A stretch of DNA of 64,000 nt from Pandoraea cepalis (GCF_902459665.1 NZ_CABPSL010000001.1:62001-126000); one strand, 5' to 3'; positions 26,950-36,788 are shown, counted from the stretch's first letter. A program made the numbers and translations. The notes: generated by a model not told the origin, from the sequence alone.

Positions 26950-28020
26950 TCAGGGCGAGATCGGCGCCGGTTGTTGTTGCGTGCAGCAGTGAATCCCGCC
27001 ACCGCGCCGCGCAATGCCACGCAGCGGCACCTGCGCGATGCGTCGGTCGGGGAACGCCTGCTGCACGATGTCGCGCGCCTGCGCGTCCGCCGCCGGATCG
27101 CCGAACGACGCCATCACTACGCCACCGTTTGGCAAATAGAAATTCACATACTCCGGCGCGAAGTCGGGATCGTCCGCGACGGCGGCGGGCAGCGCGTCGA
27201 AGTCGATGCAGGGCAGCAGGCCGATCTCGAAGGGCCGCCCGCGGGCATCGCGCGCCAGGCGCAGCGCTCGCAGGTTTTCCCTCGCCTCACGCGCCCATTC
27301 GTCATTACCGTCGGCTCCGGTGGCGAGCAACATGCCGGGCCGCACGAAGCTCGCGATGCCGTCGACGTGACCATCGGTGATGGTGTCCAGCCGCGAGCCG
27401 GGCAACCACACGACGTGCGTCACGCCCAGCCAATGACGGAACACGTCTTCCGCCTCACGACGCGTCAGGCCGGGGTTGCGATTCGGATTGAGCACCGACG
27501 TCTGCGTCACGATCAGCGTGCCCTCGCCATCCACATGCCACGACCCGCCCTCGGCCACGAGCGGCATCGACGTCGTGGCCACGTCGAGCGCCAGCGCGAC
27601 GCGTTTCGCGAGCTTCGGATCGGCGTCCGGCATCGGCCGGATCTTCTGTCCCCAACCGTTGAAGTTCCAGCGCAGCGCGTGTAGCGCCCCGGCGTCGTCG
27701 AGCACGAAGGTAGGGCCGGTGTCGCGCATCCAGTGATCGTCGACGGGCATTGGGTGAAGTGTGGCGCTGGCCGGCAGGAGGCTGCGTGCTTCGTCGAGAT
27801 GATGCGGATCGACCGCCACATGCAACGGCTCGAAGTGCGCGATCGCGTGGGCCATGCGTCCCAGCTCGCCGACGACCTCATGCCGGCGGGCGCCCGACAT
27901 GACCGTGTGGCTCGGCCACGCCATCCAGCAGGCGGCATGCGGATGCCACTCGGGCGGCATCCGCCAGCGGCCGGCGGCGTTCGCGTGCGTCGCGACTAGT
28001 GTGTGGTGAGGGGGTGTCAT
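26950..28020 (-). CDS. Agmatine deiminase-family (peptidyl-arginine deiminase fold) protein
   Basis: 356 aa. Pentein-fold residues are present: WHPHAACWMAWPSH at the N-terminus, DDHWMRDTGPTFV, VAEGGSWHVDGEGTLIVT, the His/Asp pair in ITDGHVDGIASFV, and the nucleophile Cys345 in GGGIHCCTQQQP. Agmatine deiminase (AguA) converts agmatine to N-carbamoylputrescine and ammonia. The usual partner AguB, a nitrilase-type amidase, is not adjacent. The family motif normally has Ile after the nucleophile; here a second Cys follows. Convergent with the FadR-type gene. Confidence 0.87.
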   Translation of the reverse strand: MTPPHHTLVATHANAAGRWRMPPEWHPHAACWMAWPSHTVMSGARRHEVVGELGRMAHAIAHFEPLHVAVDPHHLDEARSLLPASATLHPMPVDDHWMRDTGPTFVLDDAGALHALRWNFNGWGQKIRPMPDADPKLAKRVALALDVATTSMPLVAEGGSWHVDGEGTLIVTQTSVLNPNRNPGLTRREAEDVFRHWLGVTHVVWLPGSRLDTITDGHVDGIASFVRPGMLLATGADGNDEWAREARENLRALRLARDARGRPFEIGLLPCIDFDALPAAVADDPDFAPEYVNFYLPNGGVVMASFGDPAADAQARDIVQQAFPDRRIAQVPLRGIARRGGGIHCCTQQQPAPISP

Positions 28021-28083
28021 CGTTCGCGTGACCGTGGGTAAAGTGCCGCCAGTGTAAGCGGCTCACACTCGGCGCGGGGCGCG

Positions 28084-28680
28084 TCAACGGGGTGGGGAAT
28101 CGGCCAAATGGACGGAGAGCCGCTTGAGTGCACGTACCTGGCGTAGCGCCACGCGAAAATCGCTCGTTGAGATTAGGCCAATGCCGCCTTCGTCATCGTC
28201 AAGCGGCTGTCCGTCGCGTTCATAGACCACGAGTGCGCCGATGCCTACCGGCGTGTTGTACAGCTCGTGCCACGAGAACATGACGGTGTAGCCGTCGGCA
28301 CCCTGCGCCAATACGAAGGCTCGCGTGAAGTCGCGTGCGTGCGGCAGGCGCAGTTGCGCGATGTCGAGCAGTGCGCTCAGCCTGACGCCTTTGTATTCGC
28401 TCGCGCAGCGCACCATTCTGCCTGACAGGCAGACGACGTCGAGCGGCCCGGTCAGTTGCGTCGGCAGGCGCATCAGCGCGCAGAGATCGAAGGAGTAACG
28501 ACGCTTGACGCAGCCGGAGACGACCACCTCCCGCGATACCAACGCGTCAGGCGCCCCGGGTGCGACGTGCGCGAGCGGGAGGGGAGGCAGGGGACTCACC
28601 GAAGCGGGCGGTGCACCGCTGGCGGTGAGGCGAGTGTCTGGCGAGGCGCCGGCGGGCGCGCGCATGGAGTCGAGAGACAT
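28084..28680 (-). CDS. Small molybdopterin-binding (sulfite oxidase-fold) domain protein
   Basis: 198 aa. After a low-complexity proline/alanine start, residues about 47-195 match the shape of the oxidoreductase molybdopterin-binding domain: LDVVCLSGRMV with the candidate Mo-ligand Cys, SEYKGVRLSALLDIAQL, QGADGYTVMFSWHELYN, and a final ISTSDFRVALRQVRALKRL. It is much shorter than YedY or sulfite oxidase, with no obvious signal peptide, heme or dimerisation domain. Function unknown; could be a cofactor-binding enzyme or a degenerate relative. Confidence 0.65.
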   Translation of the reverse strand: MSLDSMRAPAGASPDTRLTASGAPPASVSPLPPLPLAHVAPGAPDALVSREVVVSGCVKRRYSFDLCALMRLPTQLTGPLDVVCLSGRMVRCASEYKGVRLSALLDIAQLRLPHARDFTRAFVLAQGADGYTVMFSWHELYNTPVGIGALVVYERDGQPLDDDEGGIGLISTSDFRVALRQVRALKRLSVHLADSPPR

Positions 28681-28789
28681 GTCGGTTCGGTGGTTGGGCG
28701 TGGGGGCACCGGTCGCCGCAATATAGCGGCCGGGCCCCGCACGGACATACGTCGCGCCTGATAGCCGCTATTCGCTTGCCCGTGCCCGA

Positions 28790-31700
28790 TCAGCTACCGT
28801 AGCGGGCGGTGCGCAGGACGGGCCTGCGCGCGAAAACGTCGGCGATCACCGCACGCGCTTCCTGCACGTCGGCAAGGGTCTCGCCGCCTTGCAGTGCGTC
28901 GAGCGCTGCACGCAGCACGGCCACGTACTCGGCATCGCCCGGCGCGTTGCCTCCGCCCAGGCGCAACAGACTGACGGATGCGCGCAGGGTGAGCATTGGC
29001 GACGCCTGCGCCTGCGCGATCTGCAGTGCATGCTCGAGCCACGGGCGCACGGCGTCGTCGGGATGATGACCTGCGCGCAGAAAACTCCCCTTCTGGCGCA
29101 GGAATTCCGCTTGCCAATGGGCGTCGCTGCGGCGCGCGGTCACATGGGTGCCGCGTTCGGCCGCATGCAGTCCGAGCGCAATGTCGCCCGTGCCGGCACA
29201 CGCTTCCACGAGCAGCCCGAAGAAGATGCCCTCGACGCCGCCCATGATTTCGCTTAGGCGTCCTACGCTGTCGGTAATGCGCTCGAGGCCGCTCACGTCG
29301 CCGCGTGAGGCGAGCGCCCAGCCGCGAATCGTCTGTCCGGCGAGTGCCCAGAGCGCCACGCCGGTCTCCGACGAGACTTCGATGGCCTCGCTCGCCAGCG
29401 CTTCGGCGGAGGCGACCTCGCGACGCAGGCGTCGCAGCATCGCGGCAAACACCAGTGCGAACGAAAAGGAATAGCGGCGGCCTTGTTGACGCCCCATCGC
29501 CAGCGCCGCTTCGCTGGCCGCGAGCGACGCGTCGTGCCGTCCGACGAACCAGTACGCCCACGAGAGGAACGAGAGTGCGGTGATGCGAGCGTCTTCGCCC
29601 AGGCCGGTGTCGGCGTGCTCGGGACGATAGTGGGCCAGGCTGCTTTCCAGCGCCGTGACCGCGCCGCCGAAGTCGCCGTGGCAGCACAGGCTGTTGCCCA
29701 GCGCGTAGTAAGCATGGGCTAGCAACGGTGCGGCACCGGCCTGTTCCGCGATGAGGATGAGCTTGCGCGCGAGTTCGATGCTGCGCTCGAAGCCGCTCCA
29801 GGAGCTCGATCCGAGCCACAGTCCCCAGAAGACCGGGAACAGCGCGACGTCGTCGCCCATTGGCTGCGCGAGCGCGAGGGCCGTCTCGAAGTTGTGGCGC
29901 GCCGGCTCCGAGCCATAGCCGTGCAGCGAGACGAGCGGCACGCCGAGCGCCATGCGCAGTTGCAGCTCGCGCTGCGCGGTCTGAGCACCGGTGCCGGTCT
30001 GACGCAGCACGTCGAGCGCGCTCTGGTAGTGCGCGCACGCTTCGCGGAACGCCTGGCGCCCGGTCGCATATTCGCCCGCGAGACGGTAGTGCTCGATGGC
30101 GGCGTCCGGTTCGTCGGCCTGACGGAAATGCCAGGCGAGCACTTCGGGTTCGGTCTGCGCGGCGGCGGCGTGCTCGCGCATGGCGAGCGCGATTCGGCGG
30201 TGCGCGTCCTGACGGCGTTCCTGCGGCTGCGCGTCGTAAGCGGCCTTGTGCAGCAGCGCGTGGCGGAAGACGTAGCGGCCATTGTCCTGTCGCTGCACCA
30301 GTGCGCAGGCGACGAGCGTGTCGAGCGCGCGCTCGACGAGCGCCATCGAACGTCCGCTCGCGGCGGCGAGCAGATCGGCCTGAAATGCCGGGCCGAGACA
30401 CGAGGCGAAGTGGGCGACCGGCTTGGCGCTGCCCGCCGCGTCGATACGCGCCATCATCAGTTCCTGAAGGCTCGCGGGCATGGGCATGGCGCCGGCGGCG
30501 GTGCGGGCGCCCTGTTGGGCCGCCGTGGCCCGCGCCAGCTCTTGCAGGAACAGCGGCACGCCCTCGGCCAGATGCACGATGCGCTCGCGCAGGGCGGCGG
30601 GCAGGGCCACGCGCGGGGTCGCCGCGCGCACGATCGACGCGGCGGCGCCAGCGTCGAGCGGTGCCAGGTCGATCCGGCGCATGCCCACGTGATGACGCCA
30701 CGGTTGCTCGAATTCGGGCCGGGCGCACACCATCAACAGGCGGCCGCGCGGCGGATTTTCCGCCACGAGCGCGAGCCATTCCAGCGTGGATGGGTCGGCC
30801 CAGTGGGCATCGTCGAGCACCAGCACGCCGCCATCGGGCAGCAGGGCGGAGAGCAGGGCGGGCGTCTCGTCGAGTACCGCCTGTTTCCACGCGTGCGGCA
30901 CGTTGGCGTCGGCATGCCGGTCAAACAGGGCGCACAGACGGCGATGAGCCAGCAGGGCGGGTTGTGGGAGTTCCGCAGCGTCGTCGACGGATCGCGCGCG
31001 CAGCCAGCGCGCGATCGGGTGAAAGGGCGTGCCGGCGCCGTCCGGCGCGCAGGCCAGTTCGATCGCGCGCAGGCCGCGCGTTTCCACGAAATGCCGCACC
31101 AGCGCCGATTTGCCGATACCGGCTTCGCCGATCACGAGTGCCAGCACGCCGTGTCCGGCGCTGGCGTCGCGCATGGCCGTGTGTGCGGCGGTGAGTTCCG
31201 CCAGGGTGGCATCGCGGCCGAAGAGCATCGCCGCGCGACGGCGCGAACGGCGTTCCGGCGTCGGGTCGGGATTGACGCGAAACACGGGAATCTCGCGATG
31301 GGCGTGGCGCTCGCGCACGCTGCCGTGCGACGTGGTGGGGATGGCCACGCCAATGAGACGTTGCGTGGCGTCGCAGATCAACACTTCGCCGGGCAGCGCC
31401 ATGTCGGCAAGCTGCGTGGCCGAGCGCGAGACGCGTCCGCCAGTGTCGGGGCTGTCGTCCGCCACCGAGCTGATGACCAGCCCGGTGTGAATGCCCACAC
31501 CGATGCCGACGCGCGCGGAGCTTGCCTGCACGCAGCGCATGGCGGCTTCGACGGCATGCCGTCCGGCGCCTTCGAGGGCGGTGGGATAGCCGAAATAGCC
31601 GAGCAGGCCGCCTGTCGGCGTGCGCACCGTGTAGCCCCACGACTGGCGCAGGATCGTCTCGCACTGCACGAGCGGCGGGCGCATCGTGCCCACGAGCTGG

Positions 31701-32548
31701 TCAGGATCGTCGATGCCGTTCGGCGCGAGTTCGATGGCCACGACCGTCAGTTGGCGGCGCTCCGGGCCCGTCGCGCGCTGTTCCATGCGCGCGGGCGGCG
31801 TCTCCAGCAACTGGGTGAGCGCCTCGCCGGGCAGCTCACCGAGTTCTTCGTCGAGGATGTCGCGCAGACGGCGGTATTCGGTCTCGGCTTCGTCGCGGCG
31901 TCCGGCACGCAGTAGCAGCGCGAGCAGGCAGTGCCAGCCCGATTCGTCGAACGGGGCGAGCGCGACGAGCTGGCGTGCGTGCGCGAGTGCCTGATCGAGA
32001 TCGCCCAGACGGGCGTAACCGTCGGCGAGCAGCCGCTCGCCAAAGACACGGCGGCGCTGATATTCGTCGCGTTGAAGCTCGATCCACTGTTCGAGATCGG
32101 GGGTGTCGCGTACCGACAGTCCGTGCAGGAAGGGGCCTTGGTAGAGCGCGACGGCGTCGGCGAGATGTTGTAGGTGTGCGGCCAGATCCAGGCCCGTCAC
32201 GGCGTCGAGCGTGCGATTCGCCTGCTCGATCATGCTCGCGAAGACATGCGCGTCGATCCAGAGGCCGGTCTCGGGGCGCAGACGCACAACCTGGCGGTCG
32301 GATTCGAAGAGTTCGTCGCCGAGGGTGTCGCGCAGATGGAAGAGCATGCGCTTGAGCTTGTCGCGGCCCCCCTGGCCATCTTCATCGGGCCAGAACAGGT
32401 CGGCGAGTGCGCCGCGCGTATGGAAGCCCGGTTGCAGGGCGAGGTAGGCCAACAGGCCCCGCGCTTTCGTGTATTTCACGGCGCAGGCCTGTTTGCCTTG
32501 TTCGACCCGCATCGGTCCCAGCAGGTAGAGCGATCTGGTGGCTTGCAT
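28790..32548 (-). CDS. Large signal-integrating regulator: BTAD - cyclase-like - AAA/NACHT ATPase - TPR
   Basis: 1252 aa from the ATG at 32548 (AGGGAC just upstream); a GTG at 32575 is possible. Residues about 1-90 resemble the OmpR-like DNA-binding part of SARP/BTAD activators (TKARGLLAYLALQPGFHTRG, LADLFWPDEDG), then a BTAD helical repeat to about 245 (LVALAPFDESGWHCLLALLL). Residues 265-425 are a degenerate class III nucleotide cyclase domain (YFGYPTALEGAGRHAVEAAM, GVGIHTGLVISS) lacking the first metal-binding Asp. The ATPase follows, with Walker A GEAGIGKSAL (474-483) and Walker B VLVLDDAHWADP (about 576-587). The C-terminal 600 residues are helical repeats of TPR type. No LuxR HTH at the end. 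Target genes unknown. Confidence 0.82.
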   Translation of the reverse strand: MQATRSLYLLGPMRVEQGKQACAVKYTKARGLLAYLALQPGFHTRGALADLFWPDEDGQGGRDKLKRMLFHLRDTLGDELFESDRQVVRLRPETGLWIDAHVFASMIEQANRTLDAVTGLDLAAHLQHLADAVALYQGPFLHGLSVRDTPDLEQWIELQRDEYQRRRVFGERLLADGYARLGDLDQALAHARQLVALAPFDESGWHCLLALLLRAGRRDEAETEYRRLRDILDEELGELPGEALTQLLETPPARMEQRATGPERRQLTVVAIELAPNGIDDPDQLVGTMRPPLVQCETILRQSWGYTVRTPTGGLLGYFGYPTALEGAGRHAVEAAMRCVQASSARVGIGVGIHTGLVISSVADDSPDTGGRVSRSATQLADMALPGEVLICDATQRLIGVAIPTTSHGSVRERHAHREIPVFRVNPDPTPERRSRRRAAMLFGRDATLAELTAAHTAMRDASAGHGVLALVIGEAGIGKSALVRHFVETRGLRAIELACAPDGAGTPFHPIARWLRARSVDDAAELPQPALLAHRRLCALFDRHADANVPHAWKQAVLDETPALLSALLPDGGVLVLDDAHWADPSTLEWLALVAENPPRGRLLMVCARPEFEQPWRHHVGMRRIDLAPLDAGAAASIVRAATPRVALPAALRERIVHLAEGVPLFLQELARATAAQQGARTAAGAMPMPASLQELMMARIDAAGSAKPVAHFASCLGPAFQADLLAAASGRSMALVERALDTLVACALVQRQDNGRYVFRHALLHKAAYDAQPQERRQDAHRRIALAMREHAAAAQTEPEVLAWHFRQADEPDAAIEHYRLAGEYATGRQAFREACAHYQSALDVLRQTGTGAQTAQRELQLRMALGVPLVSLHGYGSEPARHNFETALALAQPMGDDVALFPVFWGLWLGSSSWSGFERSIELARKLILIAEQAGAAPLLAHAYYALGNSLCCHGDFGGAVTALESSLAHYRPEHADTGLGEDARITALSFLSWAYWFVGRHDASLAASEAALAMGRQQGRRYSFSFALVFAAMLRRLRREVASAEALASEAIEVSSETGVALWALAGQTIRGWALASRGDVSGLERITDSVGRLSEIMGGVEGIFFGLLVEACAGTGDIALGLHAAERGTHVTARRSDAHWQAEFLRQKGSFLRAGHHPDDAVRPWLEHALQIAQAQASPMLTLRASVSLLRLGGGNAPGDAEYVAVLRAALDALQGGETLADVQEARAVIADVFARRPVLRTARYGS

Positions 32549-32930
32549 TGTCCCTGGACGGCAAATAGGCAACACCGGCGCACACCCCAGGGGAGTGGCA
32601 CCGGTGCGGCGAATTCAAGATGTCGTCGAGCCCGACCGACGGATCCGGCGCGCGGCATGGGCTGCCATCGGGACCGGCGCATCGGCAATCTGGCGAAACG
32701 TCAAGGCCGTTCCGGGGGGGCTCCGGCCGAATGCTTTCAGTACTGCAGCCCAAAGTATAAACACGAGTCTCGATTTCTTCGGCAATACCCGAGGAATTCA
32801 CATGTCATTGCGGGCGTCGCGCCGCCCCTGCGGTCACACGCCGCGATCGATCGGGCGTTCGGTCGTGCTGCCAAGGTGCTGCCGGACGCGAGACGACTGT
32901 CGGAGATTTACGTCAGTCGTCGTAAAGCGA
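32549..32930. other. Non-coding gap between the BTAD regulator and the Fur promoter
   Basis: About 380 bases upstream of both divergent transcripts. Apart from the Fur-type promoter at its right end I see no conserved element, tRNA or convincing small gene here. Confidence 0.5.
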
Positions 32931-32959
32931 TTGTAATGTAAATCATTCTCATTTATATT
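32931..32959 (+). promoter_or_regulatory. Fur-regulated promoter of the siderophore receptor
   Basis: TTGTAA, 17 bases, TATATT form a good sigma70 promoter. The 19-mer at 32932-32950 (TGTAATGTAAATCATTCTC) matches the Fur consensus at 14 of 19 positions and covers the -35 box and spacer. Iron-replete repression of the receptor and piuC is the natural reading. The leader to the start codon is about 110 nt. Confidence 0.8.
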
Positions 32960-33075
32960 CGCGCTCCATATCGAGGGCAGCGACCGCGGATGAGACGTCA
33001 GCGTGGGGCTCGGCGCGACCCGTCGGCGTTCTCCCTCCTTATTCCGACCACGACGCCTTTCGAAACCGATCGATC

Positions 33076-35322
33076 ATGATGCAACGCAAGCCTCTGACGG
33101 TGGCAATGATGACGCTCTTCGCCACGCCGCTCGCCGTCACTTACGCCTCGCCCACCCTGGCACAGAGCACGGTTGCCGTGCCGTCCCAGAGCACGGCCCA
33201 AAGCACGACGCAGACCACGACGCAAGGCGCGGCGCCGGCCGCCACGTTGCCGCAGACCGAAGTGTCCGGCACGTCGATTCGTGATGATTACCAGCGCGAC
33301 ATCTCGACCGTCGGCGGCAAGGTGCCCACGGCGATCCGCGACATCCCGCAATCGGTCACCGTGATCGACAAGGCGGTCATGCAGGCGCAGGGCGCCACGT
33401 CGTTCGCAGATGCGCTGCGCAATTCGCCGGCCATTACGCTTGGCGGTGCGGAGGGCGGGCAGATCGGCAACAACATCAATCTGCGCGGTTTCGCGGCACG
33501 CACCGACATCTATCTCGACGGCTTCCGCGATCGCGGCCAGTACTATCGCGATACGTTCGATCTCGAGGCCATCGAGGTGCTCGAAGGCCCGTCGTCCATG
33601 CTGTTCGGCCGGGGTTCGACCGGTGGCGTCATCAACCAGGTGAGCAAGCAGGCCAATCTCAAGCCGCTGAACGAAGTCTCCGGAACGCTCGGCACGAACG
33701 ACCAGTACCGCACCTCGTTCGACCTCAATCATCCGCTCTCGGAGACTGCCGCGTTCCGGATCAACGGCTTTGCGCAAAATATTCATACGACGCGCGACGT
33801 CATGAACAATCGGGATTGGGGCGTTGCGCCCACGCTCAAGCTTGGCATCGGTACGCCCACACAGATCACGCTTTCCGCGCTCGTCCAACATAACCGCGAT
33901 ATGGCGGACTACGGCACCGTGGGCTACAACGGCAGTCCGCTGCCGGTCTCGAAGCAACAGTTCTACGGCCTGACGACCGACCGCACGGTGCAGGACGTGA
34001 TGAGCCTCTCGGCCAAGATCGAGCACAGGGTCGACGACAGTCTGAAGATCACGAACCAGACGCAATACAGCCGCTATGTGATCGACGCCATCGAAACGTC
34101 GCCGCATGCCGTGGGCATCGCCAACGGCACCGGGGGATTCACGTCGCTGCCGGCCCGTCCGACGGCGGGACTTCCGTCGTATTCGCTCGATCAGCTCTGG
34201 GTGCAGTTGCAGAGTCACGATCGCAAGATCACCGACTCGTCGCTGTTCAACCAGACCGACGTCGTGAAGACGTTCTCGACCGGACCGATCAAGCACACGC
34301 TGATCGCCGGCGCGGAGTTCGGGCAGGACACCTATGAAAATCAGGCGTACTCGCGCACCGGCGCTGGACAGTCGACGGGCTTCCTCGGCTGGATTCCCGC
34401 CAGCAGTACGGCGTACTACGCGAATCTGCCGAATGTCACGACGACCGCCGGTAACCTGGCGCAGGGAACGGCACAGACGGTCGCGTTCTACGCGAACGAT
34501 ACCGTTGAGCTGAGCCGCCACTGGAAGATTGTGGGCGGCCTGCGCTGGGATCGCTTCAAGGCGCAGCTTTCGAACACTGTCAGTTCGCCGGGCTACGCGA
34601 CGCAAACGGTCAACCATACGAGCGTGCGCACGGGCGTGATCTATCAGCCAAGCGAGGCACAGTCGTATTACTTCTCCTATGGCACGTCGTTCAACCCGTC
34701 GCTTGAAACGCTCACCGTCACCAACAATACGCAGGCCCTGCCGCCCGCGACGAACGAATCGTTCGAAGTCGGCAGCAAGTGGAATCTGTTCGACGACAAT
34801 CTGGCGATCAACACCGCACTGTTCCAGGTCACGCAGGACAATGCGCGCACGCAGACCGGCACGTCGGGCGAATACACGAACGCAGGCAAGGTGCGCATTC
34901 GCGGTGCGCAGGTGAGCGCCACGGGCCGTATCACGTCGAACTGGCAGGTGATGGGCGGCTATATGTTCCTGAACTCGGAAGTGGTGCAGGCGAACGACGG
35001 CACGCAGGGCAATGTGCTGGCCAACACGCCGCGACATTCGCTGACGCTCTGGTCGACCTATACGCTCGGTCACTGGGAGGTGGGCGGCGGCATGAAGTAC
35101 ATGTCAATGCGCTATGCGGCGAACACGAATCTGATTCGCGTGGGCGGTTACACGCGCTGGGACGCCACGATCGCTTACCATCAGCCGAAATACGACATTC
35201 GCCTCAACCTGCTCAACGTGTTCAACAAGACCTACTTCGACGCGCTGGTGCCGTCCGACGGCGGACGGGCTGCGCCGGGCATCGGGCGCACGGCGCTGCT
35301 CACGGGCACTTACCGGTTCTGA
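33076..35322 (+). CDS. TonB-dependent siderophore receptor (Fiu/FhuE-like, catecholate type)
   Basis: 748 aa. Signal peptide ends near TLAQS (about residue 30), followed by a Thr/Gln-rich stretch. Plug domain: IRDIPQSVTVIDKAVM, SFADALRNSPAITLGG, INLRGFAARTDIYLDGFRD and IEVLEGPSSMLFGRGSTGGV. A 22-strand barrel follows, ending in the aromatic terminus LLTGTYRF. It brings ferric siderophores across the outer membrane with TonB energy. Association with PiuC downstream is typical of Fiu/PiuA receptors for catechol-type ligands. Start at 33076 or the adjacent ATG at 33079. Confidence 0.93.
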   Translation: MMQRKPLTVAMMTLFATPLAVTYASPTLAQSTVAVPSQSTAQSTTQTTTQGAAPAATLPQTEVSGTSIRDDYQRDISTVGGKVPTAIRDIPQSVTVIDKAVMQAQGATSFADALRNSPAITLGGAEGGQIGNNINLRGFAARTDIYLDGFRDRGQYYRDTFDLEAIEVLEGPSSMLFGRGSTGGVINQVSKQANLKPLNEVSGTLGTNDQYRTSFDLNHPLSETAAFRINGFAQNIHTTRDVMNNRDWGVAPTLKLGIGTPTQITLSALVQHNRDMADYGTVGYNGSPLPVSKQQFYGLTTDRTVQDVMSLSAKIEHRVDDSLKITNQTQYSRYVIDAIETSPHAVGIANGTGGFTSLPARPTAGLPSYSLDQLWVQLQSHDRKITDSSLFNQTDVVKTFSTGPIKHTLIAGAEFGQDTYENQAYSRTGAGQSTGFLGWIPASSTAYYANLPNVTTTAGNLAQGTAQTVAFYANDTVELSRHWKIVGGLRWDRFKAQLSNTVSSPGYATQTVNHTSVRTGVIYQPSEAQSYYFSYGTSFNPSLETLTVTNNTQALPPATNESFEVGSKWNLFDDNLAINTALFQVTQDNARTQTGTSGEYTNAGKVRIRGAQVSATGRITSNWQVMGGYMFLNSEVVQANDGTQGNVLANTPRHSLTLWSTYTLGHWEVGGGMKYMSMRYAANTNLIRVGGYTRWDATIAYHQPKYDIRLNLLNVFNKTYFDALVPSDGGRAAPGIGRTALLTGTYRF

Positions 35323-35337
35323 CGGAGACGCACGTCG

Positions 35338-36024
35338 ATGTTGCTACGCATTCCGAATGTCCTCAATGCCGAGCAGGTGCGCTGGGTTCGCGCAGCGCTC
35401 GACAACGCGGGCGACGCATGGGTCGACGGCCTGGCCACGGCGGGCTATCAGGGGGCGCCCGTCAAACAAAACCAGCAGATCGACGAGCGCTCGGCCGTGG
35501 CTCGCGAACTGGGCGACGTGATTCTCGGTGCGCTGGAGCGCCATCCGGTGTTTATCAGCGCGGCATTGCCGAACAAGGTGTACGCGCCGATGTTCAACCG
35601 CTACGGCGAAGGCATGCACTTCGGTTACCACGTGGACGGGGCGATTCGTTTGCAGCCGGGCAGCGGCATGCGCATTCGCACGGATATCTCCGCCACGCTC
35701 TTTCTCGCGTCGCCGGATGCGTACGACGGCGGAGAACTGGTGATCGAGGATCAGTACGGGGCGCACGAGGTGAAATTGGCCGCAGGCGACATGGTGCTGT
35801 ATCCGGCGACCAGCCTGCATCGCGTGAACCCGATCACGCGCGGCACGCGGGTCGGGTGCTTCTTCTGGGTGCAGAGTCTCGTGCGGGACGACACGCAGCG
35901 CACGCTGCTCTTCGACATGGACAACGCGATCCAGCGTCTGAACGCGTCGGACGCTGACGAGACCGCGCGGCGCTCGCTCGTCGGCTGCTATCACAACCTG
36001 CTACGCCTGTGGAGCGAGACCTGA
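35338..36024 (+). CDS. piuC: PKHD-type Fe(II)/2-oxoglutarate hydroxylase PiuC
   Basis: 228 aa, 15 bp behind the receptor. Iron ligands His98 and Asp100 (FGYHVDGAI) and His161 (TSLHRVNPI), with Arg171 as the 2-oxoglutarate contact ([11 protein letters not shown]). Length and C-terminal helix ([12 protein letters not shown]) match PiuC/YbiX. These proteins accompany catecholate receptors and may modify the siderophore or receptor; the exact reaction is unsettled. Co-transcribed from the Fur promoter. Confidence 0.93.
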   Translation: MLLRIPNVLNAEQVRWVRAALDNAGDAWVDGLATAGYQGAPVKQNQQIDERSAVARELGDVILGALERHPVFISAALPNKVYAPMFNRYGEGMHFGYHVDGAIRLQPGSGMRIRTDISATLFLASPDAYDGGELVIEDQYGAHEVKLAAGDMVLYPATSLHRVNPITRGTRVGCFFWVQSLVRDDTQRTLLFDMDNAIQRLNASDADETARRSLVGCYHNLLRLWSET

Positions 36025-36025
36025 G

Positions 36026-36061
36026 CGCCGGCGCGCGCCGGGCCATCGTGCCCGGCGGCGC
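36026..36061. terminator. GC-rich hairpin between piuC and the convergent Spy-like gene
   Basis: CGCCGGG (36036-36042) and CCCGGCG (36051-36057) pair around eight bases, and outer bases extend the stem with gaps. Located between two convergent stop codons; no T-tract. Confidence 0.45.
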
Positions 36062-36081
36062 TGGACTCGCACCGATGTGAC

Positions 36082-36651
36082 TTACTGCGCTTGACCGGCC
36101 GGCGGTTGCGGGGCCGGGGCGTTCCTGTGCATCGGACCGCGATGTTGCCTTGCCTTGTCGTGCCAGGCCTTCATCTTGGCCCAGCGCGCCTTGATCGTGG
36201 TGCTCACGAGCGTCTTCTGGTCGTTGTTCAGACCGTTGTACACGTTCAACCAGGCATCTTCCGTCTGGCTGCGAAGCTGACGGTTCTGGTCGAACGCCTT
36301 CTCGCGGGCGGCGCGCATGCCGGCCAGGTCGAGGATCTTCTGATCCTTCGTCTGCGCCATCATCTGCCGGAGCTGTTCGCCATTCTTGCGCATGGCGTCG
36401 TGATTCTGCTTCGACGTGGTCACTGCCTGCTGCCACGCTTGTTCCTGCTGCGCGTCGAGTTTCAATTGATCGTGCAGCTTGTGCATGTCGCCGAGCCCCC
36501 ACGGGCCGCGCTCGCCGCGCATGTGGTACGCGGCGGCATGGGGTGCCGTGGCCGGTGCCGCGGCATCGGCGGCATTGGCGGCATGAGCGACGCCGAGCAT
36601 CGAGGTGGCGACGAGGATGGCCGACGCGGCGGCGATCTTCAGTTTGCGCAT
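36082..36651 (-). CDS. Periplasmic Spy/CpxP-like (LTXXQ) protein
   Basis: 189 aa. Signal peptide MRKLKIAAASAILVATSMLG ending AHA. The rest is helical, rich in Gln, Met and His, with LKLDAQQEQAWQQAV and a second related block LNNDQKTLVSTTIKARW, the imperfect LTxxQ repeats of the Spy/CpxP family. Family members are periplasmic chaperones or stress sensors. It stands alone; no Cpx or metal-sensing kinase is beside it. About 235 bp, mostly hairpin-bearing intergenic sequence, precede it. Confidence 0.75.
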   Translation of the reverse strand: MRKLKIAAASAILVATSMLGVAHAANAADAAAPATAPHAAAYHMRGERGPWGLGDMHKLHDQLKLDAQQEQAWQQAVTTSKQNHDAMRKNGEQLRQMMAQTKDQKILDLAGMRAAREKAFDQNRQLRSQTEDAWLNVYNGLNNDQKTLVSTTIKARWAKMKAWHDKARQHRGPMHRNAPAPQPPAGQAQ

Positions 36652-36788
36652 GGTGTTGACTCCCTGTGGATACTGCCGGAATTGGCAGTTTCAGAGTAAG
36701 TCATCGCCGCACCGAACACGTTGCAAAGTGCAACCGGTGTATTACCTGACGTTACCAGCGCCGGGATTCGCAATATTCCGAAACGACT

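Noticed and set aside
32998-35073. 691-codon open frame opposite the TonB receptor
   Set aside because: Same reason: antisense shadow of a long GC-rich gene with no recognisable fold.
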